NCBI GenBank assembly: GCA_002473085.1
Contig: DKTP01000032.1
Coordinates: forward strand, 1 to 53,605
Source of the DNA: Anaerolineales bacterium UBA7227
Lineage (GTDB): Bacteria > Chloroflexota > Anaerolineae > Anaerolineales > Villigracilaceae
Length of the DNA: 53,605 nt
Direction: 5' to 3'
Below are positions 38,589 to 46,708 of the stretch, one piece after another. Positions within the stretch are counted from its first letter, which is position 1. Each line of letters opens with the position of its first letter. The notes beneath the pieces are model-generated. The model saw only the letters and a list, made by a program, of their open reading frames with translations, was not told where the DNA came from and did not search any database. The position numbers were made by a program, and so were the translations under genes.

Positions 38589-40514
38589 ATGCTCACCCCA
38601 GAACAGATCGAAACCAAACTCGACCGCATTCTCTTAAAGGTGCAGAAACCCGGCCGATACGTGGGCGGCGAACTCAACAGCGTCGTCAAGGATTGGGATT
38701 CCGCCGACGTCCGCGTCGCGCTCGTCTTCCCCGACATCTACGACATCGGCGTTTCCAATGTGGGACTCAAGATCCTCTACGACCAGGTCAACCAGCGCGG
38801 CGACGCGCTGGCCGAGCGCGCCTACGCTCCGTGGACCGACATGGAAGCGCTCATGCGCGCCGAGGGGATTCCCCTCTACGCGCTCGAATCCAAACGACCT
38901 TTGAGCGGGTTCGACCTCGTCGGCTTTTCCTTACCCTATGAGACGCTCTACACCAACGCGCTGAACCTCCTCGACCTGGCGGGCATCCCCCTGCGCGCGG
39001 GCGAACGCGGCGCGGAGCATCCCATCGTCATCGCGGGCGGACATTCCACGATCAACCCCGAGCCCATGCACGCCTTCATGGACGCGTTCGTGATCGGCGA
39101 AGGCGAGGAAGTCATCCACGACATTATCAACGTCCTCAAATTACGCAATACGCAATACGCAGTACGAGACGATCTTCTCCTTGCCCTCGCCAAAATCCCC
39201 GGCGTGTACGTCCCGCGCTTCTACCAGCCGCATTACATGGACGATGGGACCATCGCGCGCGTGGAGACTCTCGCCGAGGGGATCGCCAACCCCGTCGTCA
39301 AGCGCATCGTCGCCAAACTGCCCCCGCCGCCGACGAAGTTCATCGTGCCGAGCATCGAAGTCGTCCATAACCGCGCCTCGGTGGAGATCACGCGCGGCTG
39401 CACGCGCGGGTGTCGGTACTGCCACGCGGGCATGATCACGCGTCCCGTCCGCGAACGACGCGTGGACGAGATCGTCGCCGCGGCGCGCGAAGCCGTCCGA
39501 TCCACAGGGTTCAAGGAACTCGCCCTCCTGTCGCTGTCGTCGTCCGATTACACCCACATTGAGGAACTGGTCGCCGCCATCGGCGAGGAGTTCAAGGACG
39601 AGAAACTCACGGTCTCCCTGCCGTCCCTGCGGATCGAATCCGTCTCGATTGATTTGGTGGACAAACTGCGCGGCCGCCGCGGTTCGGGCTTTACGCTCGC
39701 GCCCGAAGCCGCCACGGAGCGGATGCGCCGCATCATCAACAAATTCATCCCCGACGAGGACATCATCAACACCACGCGCGAAATCTACCGCCGCGGCTGG
39801 ACGAACATCAAACTGTATTTCATGATCGGCCATCCCAGCGAGACGCTCGAAGACGTGCAGGCCATCGCCGACCTGTGCAAGCGCGTCATTGCCGAGGGGC
39901 GCAAGGTCGCGGGGATGAAAGTGAAACTGCACGCGGGCGTCAGCACGTTCGTGCCGAAACCGCAGACGCCGTTCCAGTGGGTGTCGTGCGACACGCGCGA
40001 GAACATCCTCGCCAAACAGGCGCTGCTCAAACGCGAACTGCGCGACCGCAATATCAAACTGTCCTGGACGAAGCCCGAAGACACCCTGCTCGAATCCTTT
40101 TTGTCGCGCGGCGACAGGAGACTCGCGGAGGTGATTTACGCCGCGTGGAAGAACGGCGCGAAATTCGACGCCTGGGAGGAACACCGCCGCTTCGAGACGT
40201 GGATGTCTGCCCTCGCCGAACACGGGCTCGATCCCGCTTTCTATACCCACCGTCCGCGCCGCGCCGACGAGATCTTCGCCTGGGACCACATCACCGCCGC
40301 GGTCCGAAAAAAATATCTCTTCCAGGATTTCCGTCGTTCGCTCGAGGGACACATCCGCGTGGACTGCCGCCTCAACTGCTACGCCTGCGGAATCCTGCCG
40401 ACCTTCGCCGACCTGCGCCGCGACAACCCAGGCGAGGGCTGGAAGTGTCCCGACGTGAAAAGCCCGCGGAAAGCGGACGTTAGCGACCGCGGACAACCGC
40501 TCGCCATCCGATGA
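38589..40514 (+). CDS. TIGR03960-family B12-binding-like/radical SAM protein
   Basis: The 641-residue protein has an N-terminal B12-binding-like region (RYVGGELNSVVKDW, VALVFPDIYDIGVSNVGLKILY, PIVIAGGHSTINPEP, DAFVIGEGEE). A radical SAM domain follows with the [4Fe-4S] motif RGCTRGCRYCHAG (CxxxCxxC), and a C-terminal CRLNCYACGI forms another cysteine cluster. The family occurs next to TIGR03936, as here, and its reaction is not established. The segment LRNTQYAVRDDL matches repeat-encoded peptides (RNTQHAVR) in mutS2. It overlaps the next gene by 4 nt. Confidence 0.93.
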   Translation: MLTPEQIETKLDRILLKVQKPGRYVGGELNSVVKDWDSADVRVALVFPDIYDIGVSNVGLKILYDQVNQRGDALAERAYAPWTDMEALMRAEGIPLYALESKRPLSGFDLVGFSLPYETLYTNALNLLDLAGIPLRAGERGAEHPIVIAGGHSTINPEPMHAFMDAFVIGEGEEVIHDIINVLKLRNTQYAVRDDLLLALAKIPGVYVPRFYQPHYMDDGTIARVETLAEGIANPVVKRIVAKLPPPPTKFIVPSIEVVHNRASVEITRGCTRGCRYCHAGMITRPVRERRVDEIVAAAREAVRSTGFKELALLSLSSSDYTHIEELVAAIGEEFKDEKLTVSLPSLRIESVSIDLVDKLRGRRGSGFTLAPEAATERMRRIINKFIPDEDIINTTREIYRRGWTNIKLYFMIGHPSETLEDVQAIADLCKRVIAEGRKVAGMKVKLHAGVSTFVPKPQTPFQWVSCDTRENILAKQALLKRELRDRNIKLSWTKPEDTLLESFLSRGDRRLAEVIYAAWKNGAKFDAWEEHRRFETWMSALAEHGLDPAFYTHRPRRADEIFAWDHITAAVRKKYLFQDFRRSLEGHIRVDCRLNCYACGILPTFADLRRDNPGEGWKCPDVKSPRKADVSDRGQPLAIR

Positions 40515-41140
40515 GACTCCGCGTCGCTTTCTCCAAACAGGGCGCGCTGCGCTATATCGGTCACCTCGACCTGCACACCCTGCTCGAACGCGCCGCCCGC
40601 CGCGCCGCGCTGCCCCTCGTCTACTCGCAGGGTTTCCATCCCGCGCCGAAGATCCAGATCGCGGCCGCGCTCCCGCTTGGATTTTCCAGCCGCGCCGAGA
40701 TGGCGGACCTCTGGCTGAGCGAAGACCGCGACCTCGTCTCGCTGCGCGCCGACCTGCAATCGGCCCTCCCGCGCGACATTCAAATCCTCGACGTTCAGCA
40801 GGCGGACGACCGCGCCCCCGCGTTGCAGACGCTCGTCGTCGCCGCCGAATACGAAGCGGTCATCCCCGACGAATTCGCCTCCGACCTGACCTCGCGGCTG
40901 GCCGCGCTCATGGAGGCGGAATCCCTCCCCCGCGTCCGCCGCGGGAAGACGTACGATCTCAGGCCGTTGATCGAGTCGCTCGAAGCCGCGCCCGCCGAAG
41001 GTTCAGGAGAGACGCGGGTGTTGCTGCGCCTCGCCGCTCGCGAGGGCGCGACCGGCCGTCCCGACGAAGTCCTGGCCGCGCTGGGCATCCCGCCCGAGTC
41101 GGCCCGCGTGGAGAGAATCCGCCTGATCTTTCGGGATTAA
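40511..41140 (+). CDS. TIGR03936/DUF2344 protein
   Basis: The 209-residue protein begins MRLRVAFSKQGALRYIGHLD and carries the family's LHTLLERAARRAALPLVYSQGFHPAPKIQIAAALPLGFSS block, which is very conserved. It always accompanies TIGR03960 radical SAM proteins and is probably their partner. The pair is often near ribosome or RNase E/G genes, so an RNA-related role is possible but unproven. ATGA overlap with the preceding gene indicates translational coupling. Confidence 0.92.
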   Translation: MRLRVAFSKQGALRYIGHLDLHTLLERAARRAALPLVYSQGFHPAPKIQIAAALPLGFSSRAEMADLWLSEDRDLVSLRADLQSALPRDIQILDVQQADDRAPALQTLVVAAEYEAVIPDEFASDLTSRLAALMEAESLPRVRRGKTYDLRPLIESLEAAPAEGSGETRVLLRLAAREGATGRPDEVLAALGIPPESARVERIRLIFRD

Positions 41141-41155
41141 TCGGCGCAATGGTTT

Positions 41156-41184
41156 TATAATGCTCCCAACTCATTTGCGAGGAG
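41156..41184 (+). promoter_or_regulatory. -10 box and ribosome binding site of the prsW gene
   Basis: TATAAT (41156-41161) is followed by an ordinary leader with AGGAG (41180-41184) 7 nt before the ATG at 41192. This contrasts with the leaderless genes in this window. Confidence 0.6.
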
Positions 41185-41191
41185 AATAATC

Positions 41192-42181
41192 ATGGCATTC
41201 ATCGGCGCGCTGTTTTTTGGATTTGTCCCGACCTTCCTTTTCGCGGTATTCCTGTATTGGCTGGACCGTTACGAGAAAGAGCCAAAATTACTGCTCGGCG
41301 CGGCTTTTATGTGGGGCGCCGTGGTCGCCGCGGGAAGCGCGTTTGTCATCAACACTGTGCTGGGAATCGGCGTTTATATTTTCACCGGCTCGGAGGTCGC
41401 CACCGACCTGACGACCGGCTCGATCATCGCCCCTGTGGTGGAGGAAATCTTAAAGGGATTGGCGATTTTGTTCATTTTCCTGATCTTCCGCAAGGAGTTC
41501 GACTCGATCCTGGACGGGATGATCTACGGGGGCGTGACCGCGCTCGGCTTTGCCGCCACGGAAAACGCCTTTTACATCTACGACCGCGGCTTCTCCGTGT
41601 CGGGCTGGAGCGGATTCTGGTTCCTGGTCTTCGTACGGGTCGTCCTGGTCGGCTGGCAGCATCCGTTTTACACGGCTTTCACGGGGATCGGTTTCGCCGT
41701 TTCCCGCTTGAGCCGCAACCTGGCTGCAAAATACCTCGCGCCGTTGGCCGGTCTGGCTATGGCAATCATCGCCCACTCCTTCCATAATACGCTCGCAAGC
41801 CTCACCCGCGGATGGGGCGGCCTGGCCTTGGGCGCCCTGATTGATTGGGGCGGCTGGCTTTTCATGTTCCTGTTTGCCGTCTGGATGATCCGCCGCGAGG
41901 GGAGACTGCTTCCAAAACATCTCCAGCAGGAAGTCGCCGAGGGACGCATCACCGCCGCGCAACTGCGGACGGCGGCCTCTCCCTTTGGGGCGAGTCTGGC
42001 GAGCCTCGGCGCGCTGGGGCGCGGCAAGTTCAGGGCGACGACGCGCTTTTATCAGGTTTTGGGCGAGCTGGCGCACAAGATGGAAGAAGTGTCCATCCTG
42101 GGAGACGAGGGCGGCTATGCGGCCATCATCGAGCGGTTGCGCGGCGAGATGGCGAATCTCAGCCCGCAGGTGAGCGCGTAA
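41192..42181 (+). CDS. PrsW-family intramembrane metallopeptidase
   Basis: The 329-residue protein has about eight membrane segments and the PrsW motifs PVVEEILKG (EExxK), LDGMIYGGVTALGFAATENAFY, QHPFYTAFTGIGF and AHSFHNTLA. The glutamates and histidines are likely zinc ligands or catalytic. In Bacillus PrsW starts cleavage of an anti-sigma factor; here the substrate is unknown. Residues from about 245 are a soluble cytoplasmic tail. The neighbouring FHA-domain gene suggests signalling context only. Confidence 0.9.
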   Translation: MAFIGALFFGFVPTFLFAVFLYWLDRYEKEPKLLLGAAFMWGAVVAAGSAFVINTVLGIGVYIFTGSEVATDLTTGSIIAPVVEEILKGLAILFIFLIFRKEFDSILDGMIYGGVTALGFAATENAFYIYDRGFSVSGWSGFWFLVFVRVVLVGWQHPFYTAFTGIGFAVSRLSRNLAAKYLAPLAGLAMAIIAHSFHNTLASLTRGWGGLALGALIDWGGWLFMFLFAVWMIRREGRLLPKHLQQEVAEGRITAAQLRTAASPFGASLASLGALGRGKFRATTRFYQVLGELAHKMEEVSILGDEGGYAAIIERLRGEMANLSPQVSA

Positions 42182-42223
42182 GACGCTCTCCGCAGGAAAC
42201 GCCGGGCCTAAACCGTTGGCGAA

Positions 42224-42252
42224 TTGACTTTTTTGCCTGAACCTTGTACACT
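42224..42252 (+). promoter_or_regulatory. Promoter of the FHA-domain gene
   Basis: TTGACT (42224-42229) and TACACT (42247-42252) with a 17-bp spacer. Transcription should begin near 42259. Confidence 0.75.
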
Positions 42253-42288
42253 AGACGCAAGTTATTCTTTATTTTTTTGGAGGCAGAG

Positions 42289-42879
42289 ATGGCAGGAAAA
42301 TATCAGTTGGTCATGCGTTCCGGTCCAACGATTGGCGCCCTGTATTCGCTGGAGGGCGAGTCGATCAGCATCGGGCGGGACGCTTCTAACACGATCCAGA
42401 TCAATGACGCCGAGGTGTCGCGCCGCCACGCCCGCCTGCAATTCCAGGGCGGAAAATACGTGATCGAGGATGTCGGCTCCACCAACGGGACGCACGTCAA
42501 CGGGCAGCGGATCATGTCTGCCTACGTGCTGCGTCCCGGCGACGTGGTCTCGTTTGGCGAGGGGATCGTGCTGGCTTACGAGGTTTTGGATTTCGACGCG
42601 GCCGCCACGCTGGCTGTGCCGCGCTCTTCGGGGCAGGCGCGGCAGTACGCGCCGCCGCCCGCTCCCGCCCCAGCCCCGGCCTATGCGGGACAGGTCGCGC
42701 CCGGGCCGGGGGCTGCTCCCGCGGCGCGCAAGACCAATCCCCTGCCCATTGTCATCGGCGTGGGCGTGCTGGTGTTCCTCTGCGCCTGCGGGTTCGCGCT
42801 GTACCTGGTCGACGCGACCAATCAGTGGTGTAACCTGTTTCCCGGCTTGATGAAGATGTTCGGATTGTATTGCCCGTAA
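42289..42879 (+). CDS. FHA-domain protein with C-terminal membrane anchor
   Basis: The 196-residue protein has an N-terminal FHA domain: YSLEGESISIGRDASNTIQI, INDAEVSRRHARL and DVGSTNGTHVNGQRI, containing the G-R, S-R-R-H and N-G-T-x-x-N-G signatures that bind phosphothreonine. A Pro/Ala-rich linker (about 122-150) leads to one transmembrane segment (IVIGVGVLVFLCACGFALYLV). GGAGG upstream of the ATG at 42289 and the promoter just before support this start. It may tether a phosphoprotein complex to the membrane. Confidence 0.9.
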   Translation: MAGKYQLVMRSGPTIGALYSLEGESISIGRDASNTIQINDAEVSRRHARLQFQGGKYVIEDVGSTNGTHVNGQRIMSAYVLRPGDVVSFGEGIVLAYEVLDFDAAATLAVPRSSGQARQYAPPPAPAPAPAYAGQVAPGPGAAPAARKTNPLPIVIGVGVLVFLCACGFALYLVDATNQWCNLFPGLMKMFGLYCP

Positions 42880-42884
42880 AACGG

Positions 42885-42915
42885 CGGCCCCCGCGATGGC
42901 GGGGGCTGTTTGATT
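42885..42915 (+). terminator. Terminator of the FHA-domain gene
   Basis: GCCCCCGC (42887-42894) pairs with GCGGGGGC (42899-42906), followed by TGTTTGATT. Confidence 0.8.
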
Positions 42916-43082
42916 AAAGACGGCTGCCATACGACCGTCTCACGCGCTCGTGAAATTCGCTTTTTGGCTTTCTGGCCGGCGCAAAGCGAATTTTCCCTCC
43001 ATCCTTTTCGATTATCCTGCGAAAGTTTTCAGGCGACGCGTGATCTTCCAGCATGTGCGGGGCAGCTCTGCGGAGAATTCGT

Positions 43083-44192
43083 TTACTCCGGCTGCTTATC
43101 GAAGAGTCCCTTCTCCACGCGGTAGCGTTGACGGATCTCGTCCAAAACGACCAGACGGCTGTTTTCCTGCAAGTACCAATGCTCCCACCCGTTGCACGGA
43201 GCGCCGTCCATGTAGCGACTGCCCGCCTTATGGATGCTTCCTTCGAAGCCGTCCGCCGTGCGAATCCGCGCGTCGGGTTTGATGGTCGCAAAGCGGGATT
43301 TGTCCCTGGAGAAAAATAATTTTTGTCCCGCCCGCAGGAAACCGTCCTCCACCAGCGCGGAGAATTTCACCTTTGGCGCGGACTTGCGTTTGCCGGTCAC
43401 GTCGAAAGTCTGCGGATCGAACTCACCCGGTCGGACAGCGGCAATGCGTTTTTTGGCGGCTTTGATATATTTGTCCTCCCGCTCGATCCCGATCCAGTTG
43501 CGATGAAGGCGTTTGGCGACCGCGCCCGTCGTCCCGCTGCCAAAGAACGGATCAAGGACCACGTCGCCCGCGTTGCTCGAAGCGAGAATCACACGATACA
43601 ACAGCGACTCGGGCTTCTGCGTGGAGTGAACCTTATCGCCGTTTTCGTCCTTCACGCGCTCCGCGCCCGTCGCCAGCGACAGCAGCCACCAATCGGAACG
43701 CATCTGTTTTTCATCGTTCAAGCCTTTCATGGCTTGATGATTGAACGTGTACTTCGCGCCCTTCCCCGAACTTGCCCAGATCAGCGTTTCGTGGGCGTTC
43801 GTAAAACGGACGCCGCGAAAATTGGGCATCGGGTTGGTCTTGACCCAAATCACGTCGTTCAACATCCAAAATCCCAGATTCTGCATGATCGTCCCGACGC
43901 GGAAGATGTTGTGATATGAACCGATCACCCAAATTGAGCCTGTGGGTTTCAATACGCGCTTGCAGGCGGTCAACCAATTACGGGTGAACTCATCGTAGTC
44001 CGCGAACGAATCGAACCGGTCCCAGGAGTCGTTCACGGCGTTCACTTTGGTCATGTTCGGGCGGTGAAGTTCGTTTTGCAGTTGCAGGTTATAAGGCGGG
44101 TCGGCAAAGATCAGATCAATGGACCTCTCAGGCAGGGAGTTCAGAGTCTTGACGCAATCGCCTTTGAGAATTTGATTGAGGGGCAGGTTCAT
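43083..44192 (-). CDS. CcrM-like beta-class DNA adenine methyltransferase with C-terminal RAMA-like domain
   Basis: The 369-residue protein has motif [19 protein letters not shown] (31-34) and a C-terminal FxGxG loop [24 protein letters not shown], the beta-class order. The N-terminal sequence, with [11 protein letters not shown] and a [14 protein letters not shown] block, closely resembles CcrM, which methylates GANTC. The last 90 residues ([18 protein letters not shown], [12 protein letters not shown]) form the DNA-binding RAMA domain of CcrM-type enzymes. No restriction enzyme is adjacent, so it is probably an orphan. TATAAT lies 8 nt before the ATG. Target specificity is inferred. Confidence 0.9.
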   Translation of the reverse strand: MNLPLNQILKGDCVKTLNSLPERSIDLIFADPPYNLQLQNELHRPNMTKVNAVNDSWDRFDSFADYDEFTRNWLTACKRVLKPTGSIWVIGSYHNIFRVGTIMQNLGFWMLNDVIWVKTNPMPNFRGVRFTNAHETLIWASSGKGAKYTFNHQAMKGLNDEKQMRSDWWLLSLATGAERVKDENGDKVHSTQKPESLLYRVILASSNAGDVVLDPFFGSGTTGAVAKRLHRNWIGIEREDKYIKAAKKRIAAVRPGEFDPQTFDVTGKRKSAPKVKFSALVEDGFLRAGQKLFFSRDKSRFATIKPDARIRTADGFEGSIHKAGSRYMDGAPCNGWEHWYLQENSRLVVLDEIRQRYRVEKGLFDKQPE

Positions 44193-44467
44193 ACGCCGCG
44201 ATTATAGCAGAAGGAGTCTTTTAAATCGCGCTCTCCATTCTTCCGCCCGTTGGCCCTCCCCAAACCGCGCCGCCGGTCGTGACGCCGCGAGCGCGTTTCC
44301 CCATCCCGCCTCCCAAACAAAAAGGCGGCTGACGCCGCCAATTTGCCGTTATGCTTCCTGTCCGCTTAACTGATCGCCTGCGAGTCGATTCAAACTGACT
44401 CCAGTCTCTGCCGCTTCGATCGCCTTCGCCATGCCTCGATCGTTATATTGACGCGTGGATCGCCATG
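44193..44467. other. Intergenic region between the hydrolase lipoprotein and CcrM-like genes
   Basis: It contains the -10 box (44201-44206) of the methyltransferase and a terminator-like hairpin at 44324-44339. No gene was found; the remaining bases are GC-rich without clear structure. Confidence 0.5.
44312..44340 (-). terminator. Terminator of the alpha/beta-hydrolase lipoprotein gene
   Basis: On the minus strand GGCGGC (44339-44334 complement) pairs with GCCGCC, loop GTCA, followed by TTTTTG. It lies about 130 nt after the stop at 44468. Confidence 0.65.
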
Positions 44468-46630
44468 TCAGGGCGTCTTGTAGAAGCGCGGATCGCCCAG
44501 TAACGACACATCGAGCAGTAACAAATCGCCGCTTTCCTGCGGAAATTCCAACGTCACCATCGTCAACTGTGTCAGATCAATGCCGTCCAAACTGCCAAGT
44601 TGAAAGCGGTCAGCGCCCGCCAAAATCGGCATACCGCCAAACCCATAAAAATCATCTGGTTTGGTGTAAAGCAAAGGTGTGGTACTGGCAGTAAATGTTC
44701 CGCTATTGCCTGCCGCATCCACAAGGCGGACTGTGAAACTGATGGTCGCCGAACCGCCATTCAGGTCGCTGGTTGGATCGAGAACGGTACGGATATTGAG
44801 CGCGTCGTAGGCGGTCGCGTCAATTGGCGAAAAGGTCAGCGTGTAATTCGCAGCGGGCTGTTTCCAAGTCAGCCGTTTGATGATCGGCTCACCAGGCACT
44901 CCAAACTGGTCGAGGTTAACGAAGGTTGGATGGCAAATCTCTTTGACTTCACACGAGGTGACAGACAGTCCCTCACCCGCTTCCTCACTGACTTCTTCAT
45001 TGTTCAGCAAAATTTGTTTGTCGGCTGTCGTCAAATTGGCGACAATGGGCTGACCGTAGAGTTGAGTCGGGGCGGGTCGCTCAACCGAAAAGGGGAGAGA
45101 ACCGTGAAGCATCGCCACAAAGTCGCGTACGTAGGCGACCATAAACGCCTGTTGCGCTTCTTGCGATAATCCGCCATCTTCCGCGAAACAGTCTGGGTTG
45201 CCGATCTTGTTGCCGCCATCGTCGTTCATGCCGATCAATCCATTGAAGAAATTATGATTTGCCTTGTCCAGCATGATCGCCGACGCGAACGCCGAGCGAT
45301 TGGGATCGTTTTCCGCTTCTTCAAAATATCGCTGGCTGTCCCAATAATAGACGTCGCCGTCACACTCCCCATACAGGATGCCCAGCGGCACGTCGGACGG
45401 CGCGGACAAGCCGCCGTCTCCTGGCGCGCCAAGCAACACCAATCCAGAGACAGGCATCTTCTTCGCGAGATCGAGAATCAACTCGCCGCCGCGCGAATGA
45501 CCGAGCAGTAACGGCGGCTGATTCAGATCGACGCGACCCGTCAGGTCAATGGGCAGTTCGTTATTTGCCAATGCGTCAAGGTGGAGTTGAACAAGTTGTG
45601 GAATAAAGTAGTCGCCAATGTTGTTGAGATCGATCCCGCCAGCAGTGCCTTCAACGCTGAAAATATCATACGTGTCATTGAGGTTGATTGCGAGGGCGAC
45701 ATATCCCTCCTCAGCCAACGCGCCAACGAGATTGGCTTCACCGACATCAAAACGTGACTCTGCCCCGCCTGGCAGACAAAACGTCACAACGGCTTGGGCG
45801 GGCGAACTAATGGAACCCGCCATCGGGCGACAAATTTCCTGCCCGAACCGTCCGTGCAATACCAGCGCGACGGGATGCGCCCCGTCATCCTCTGGCACCG
45901 CAATGATGCCCTCGACCTTTGCAGGACGACTCCACAGCGACTTATCCACTAAAGCCGCGACCTCATCAGGCAGGGTCAAGGTCGTCCAGCCCAGCGAGTA
46001 AGCCTGTGGGATGATCGAAGTTTCGCTCACCAACGCAGTCGTGGCTACATCGGGGATGATGGGCTGAACTTCGATGAATTTGATGGAGTCGGTCAGCGCG
46101 GCGACTTCGCCTGAGAACTTCCCACCCCACGCCTCGTTATTGGCAATCGCCACCAGCGTCACAAACTGATCGGCGTCCGATAGGATCGTCACCTGACCTG
46201 TACCGTCCTCAACGCCGAGCGCCATGGCAAAGGTGAATTGGACGCCGCTCAGGTCATTGGCTGTGACGAGCGATTTCGTTTTGCTGAGCTCGAGACCGTA
46301 CTGGTTGCCGTAGTAGTCGCGGTAGGCGTCGAGCAGCGCTTCAGACGTGAACGGCTTTTGCAACACGCCTCCCCCAACGCGCACCAACGGACCTAAATCC
46401 GTTACGCCTTCCTTGCCCAGCAAAATCGAACGCTCGTCGCCCGCGTTCTCGCCCTCCGGGCCAACGGACGGATTGAGCAAATAACCGTCGGGCAGCACAT
46501 AGGTGAAACCGCCGCCGGGCAACTCGCTTACAACCTGCGCTGGCATTGCGGCCGGCGACGCTGGCGACTTCACACAGGCTGCCAGAGCAACTATCAGGAT
46601 CAAAGAAAAAGAGAATTTAGTTGTCTTCAT
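44468..46630 (-). CDS. Lipoprotein with alpha/beta-hydrolase domain
   Basis: The 720-residue protein has a lipobox LAAC (modified cysteine near residue 19). After a roughly 200-residue N-terminal domain it has an alpha/beta-hydrolase region: VALVLHGRFG, VGALAEEGYVALAINL, the nucleophile elbow LLLGHSRGGEL, an acid candidate in GECDGDV and KANHNFFN with the likely catalytic His. The C-terminal 180 residues are beta-rich. It is probably an esterase or lipase-like enzyme on the cell surface, but the substrate is unknown. A terminator follows. Confidence 0.78.
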   Translation of the reverse strand: MKTTKFSFSLILIVALAACVKSPASPAAMPAQVVSELPGGGFTYVLPDGYLLNPSVGPEGENAGDERSILLGKEGVTDLGPLVRVGGGVLQKPFTSEALLDAYRDYYGNQYGLELSKTKSLVTANDLSGVQFTFAMALGVEDGTGQVTILSDADQFVTLVAIANNEAWGGKFSGEVAALTDSIKFIEVQPIIPDVATTALVSETSIIPQAYSLGWTTLTLPDEVAALVDKSLWSRPAKVEGIIAVPEDDGAHPVALVLHGRFGQEICRPMAGSISSPAQAVVTFCLPGGAESRFDVGEANLVGALAEEGYVALAINLNDTYDIFSVEGTAGGIDLNNIGDYFIPQLVQLHLDALANNELPIDLTGRVDLNQPPLLLGHSRGGELILDLAKKMPVSGLVLLGAPGDGGLSAPSDVPLGILYGECDGDVYYWDSQRYFEEAENDPNRSAFASAIMLDKANHNFFNGLIGMNDDGGNKIGNPDCFAEDGGLSQEAQQAFMVAYVRDFVAMLHGSLPFSVERPAPTQLYGQPIVANLTTADKQILLNNEEVSEEAGEGLSVTSCEVKEICHPTFVNLDQFGVPGEPIIKRLTWKQPAANYTLTFSPIDATAYDALNIRTVLDPTSDLNGGSATISFTVRLVDAAGNSGTFTASTTPLLYTKPDDFYGFGGMPILAGADRFQLGSLDGIDLTQLTMVTLEFPQESGDLLLLDVSLLGDPRFYKTP

Positions 46631-46708
46631 CGTATGTGTCCTATCAAGCCCCGCATGATACTTGAAGGCAGGAAGTTTGTAAACTGGGGCTCAAGGAACG
46701 CTAAAACC

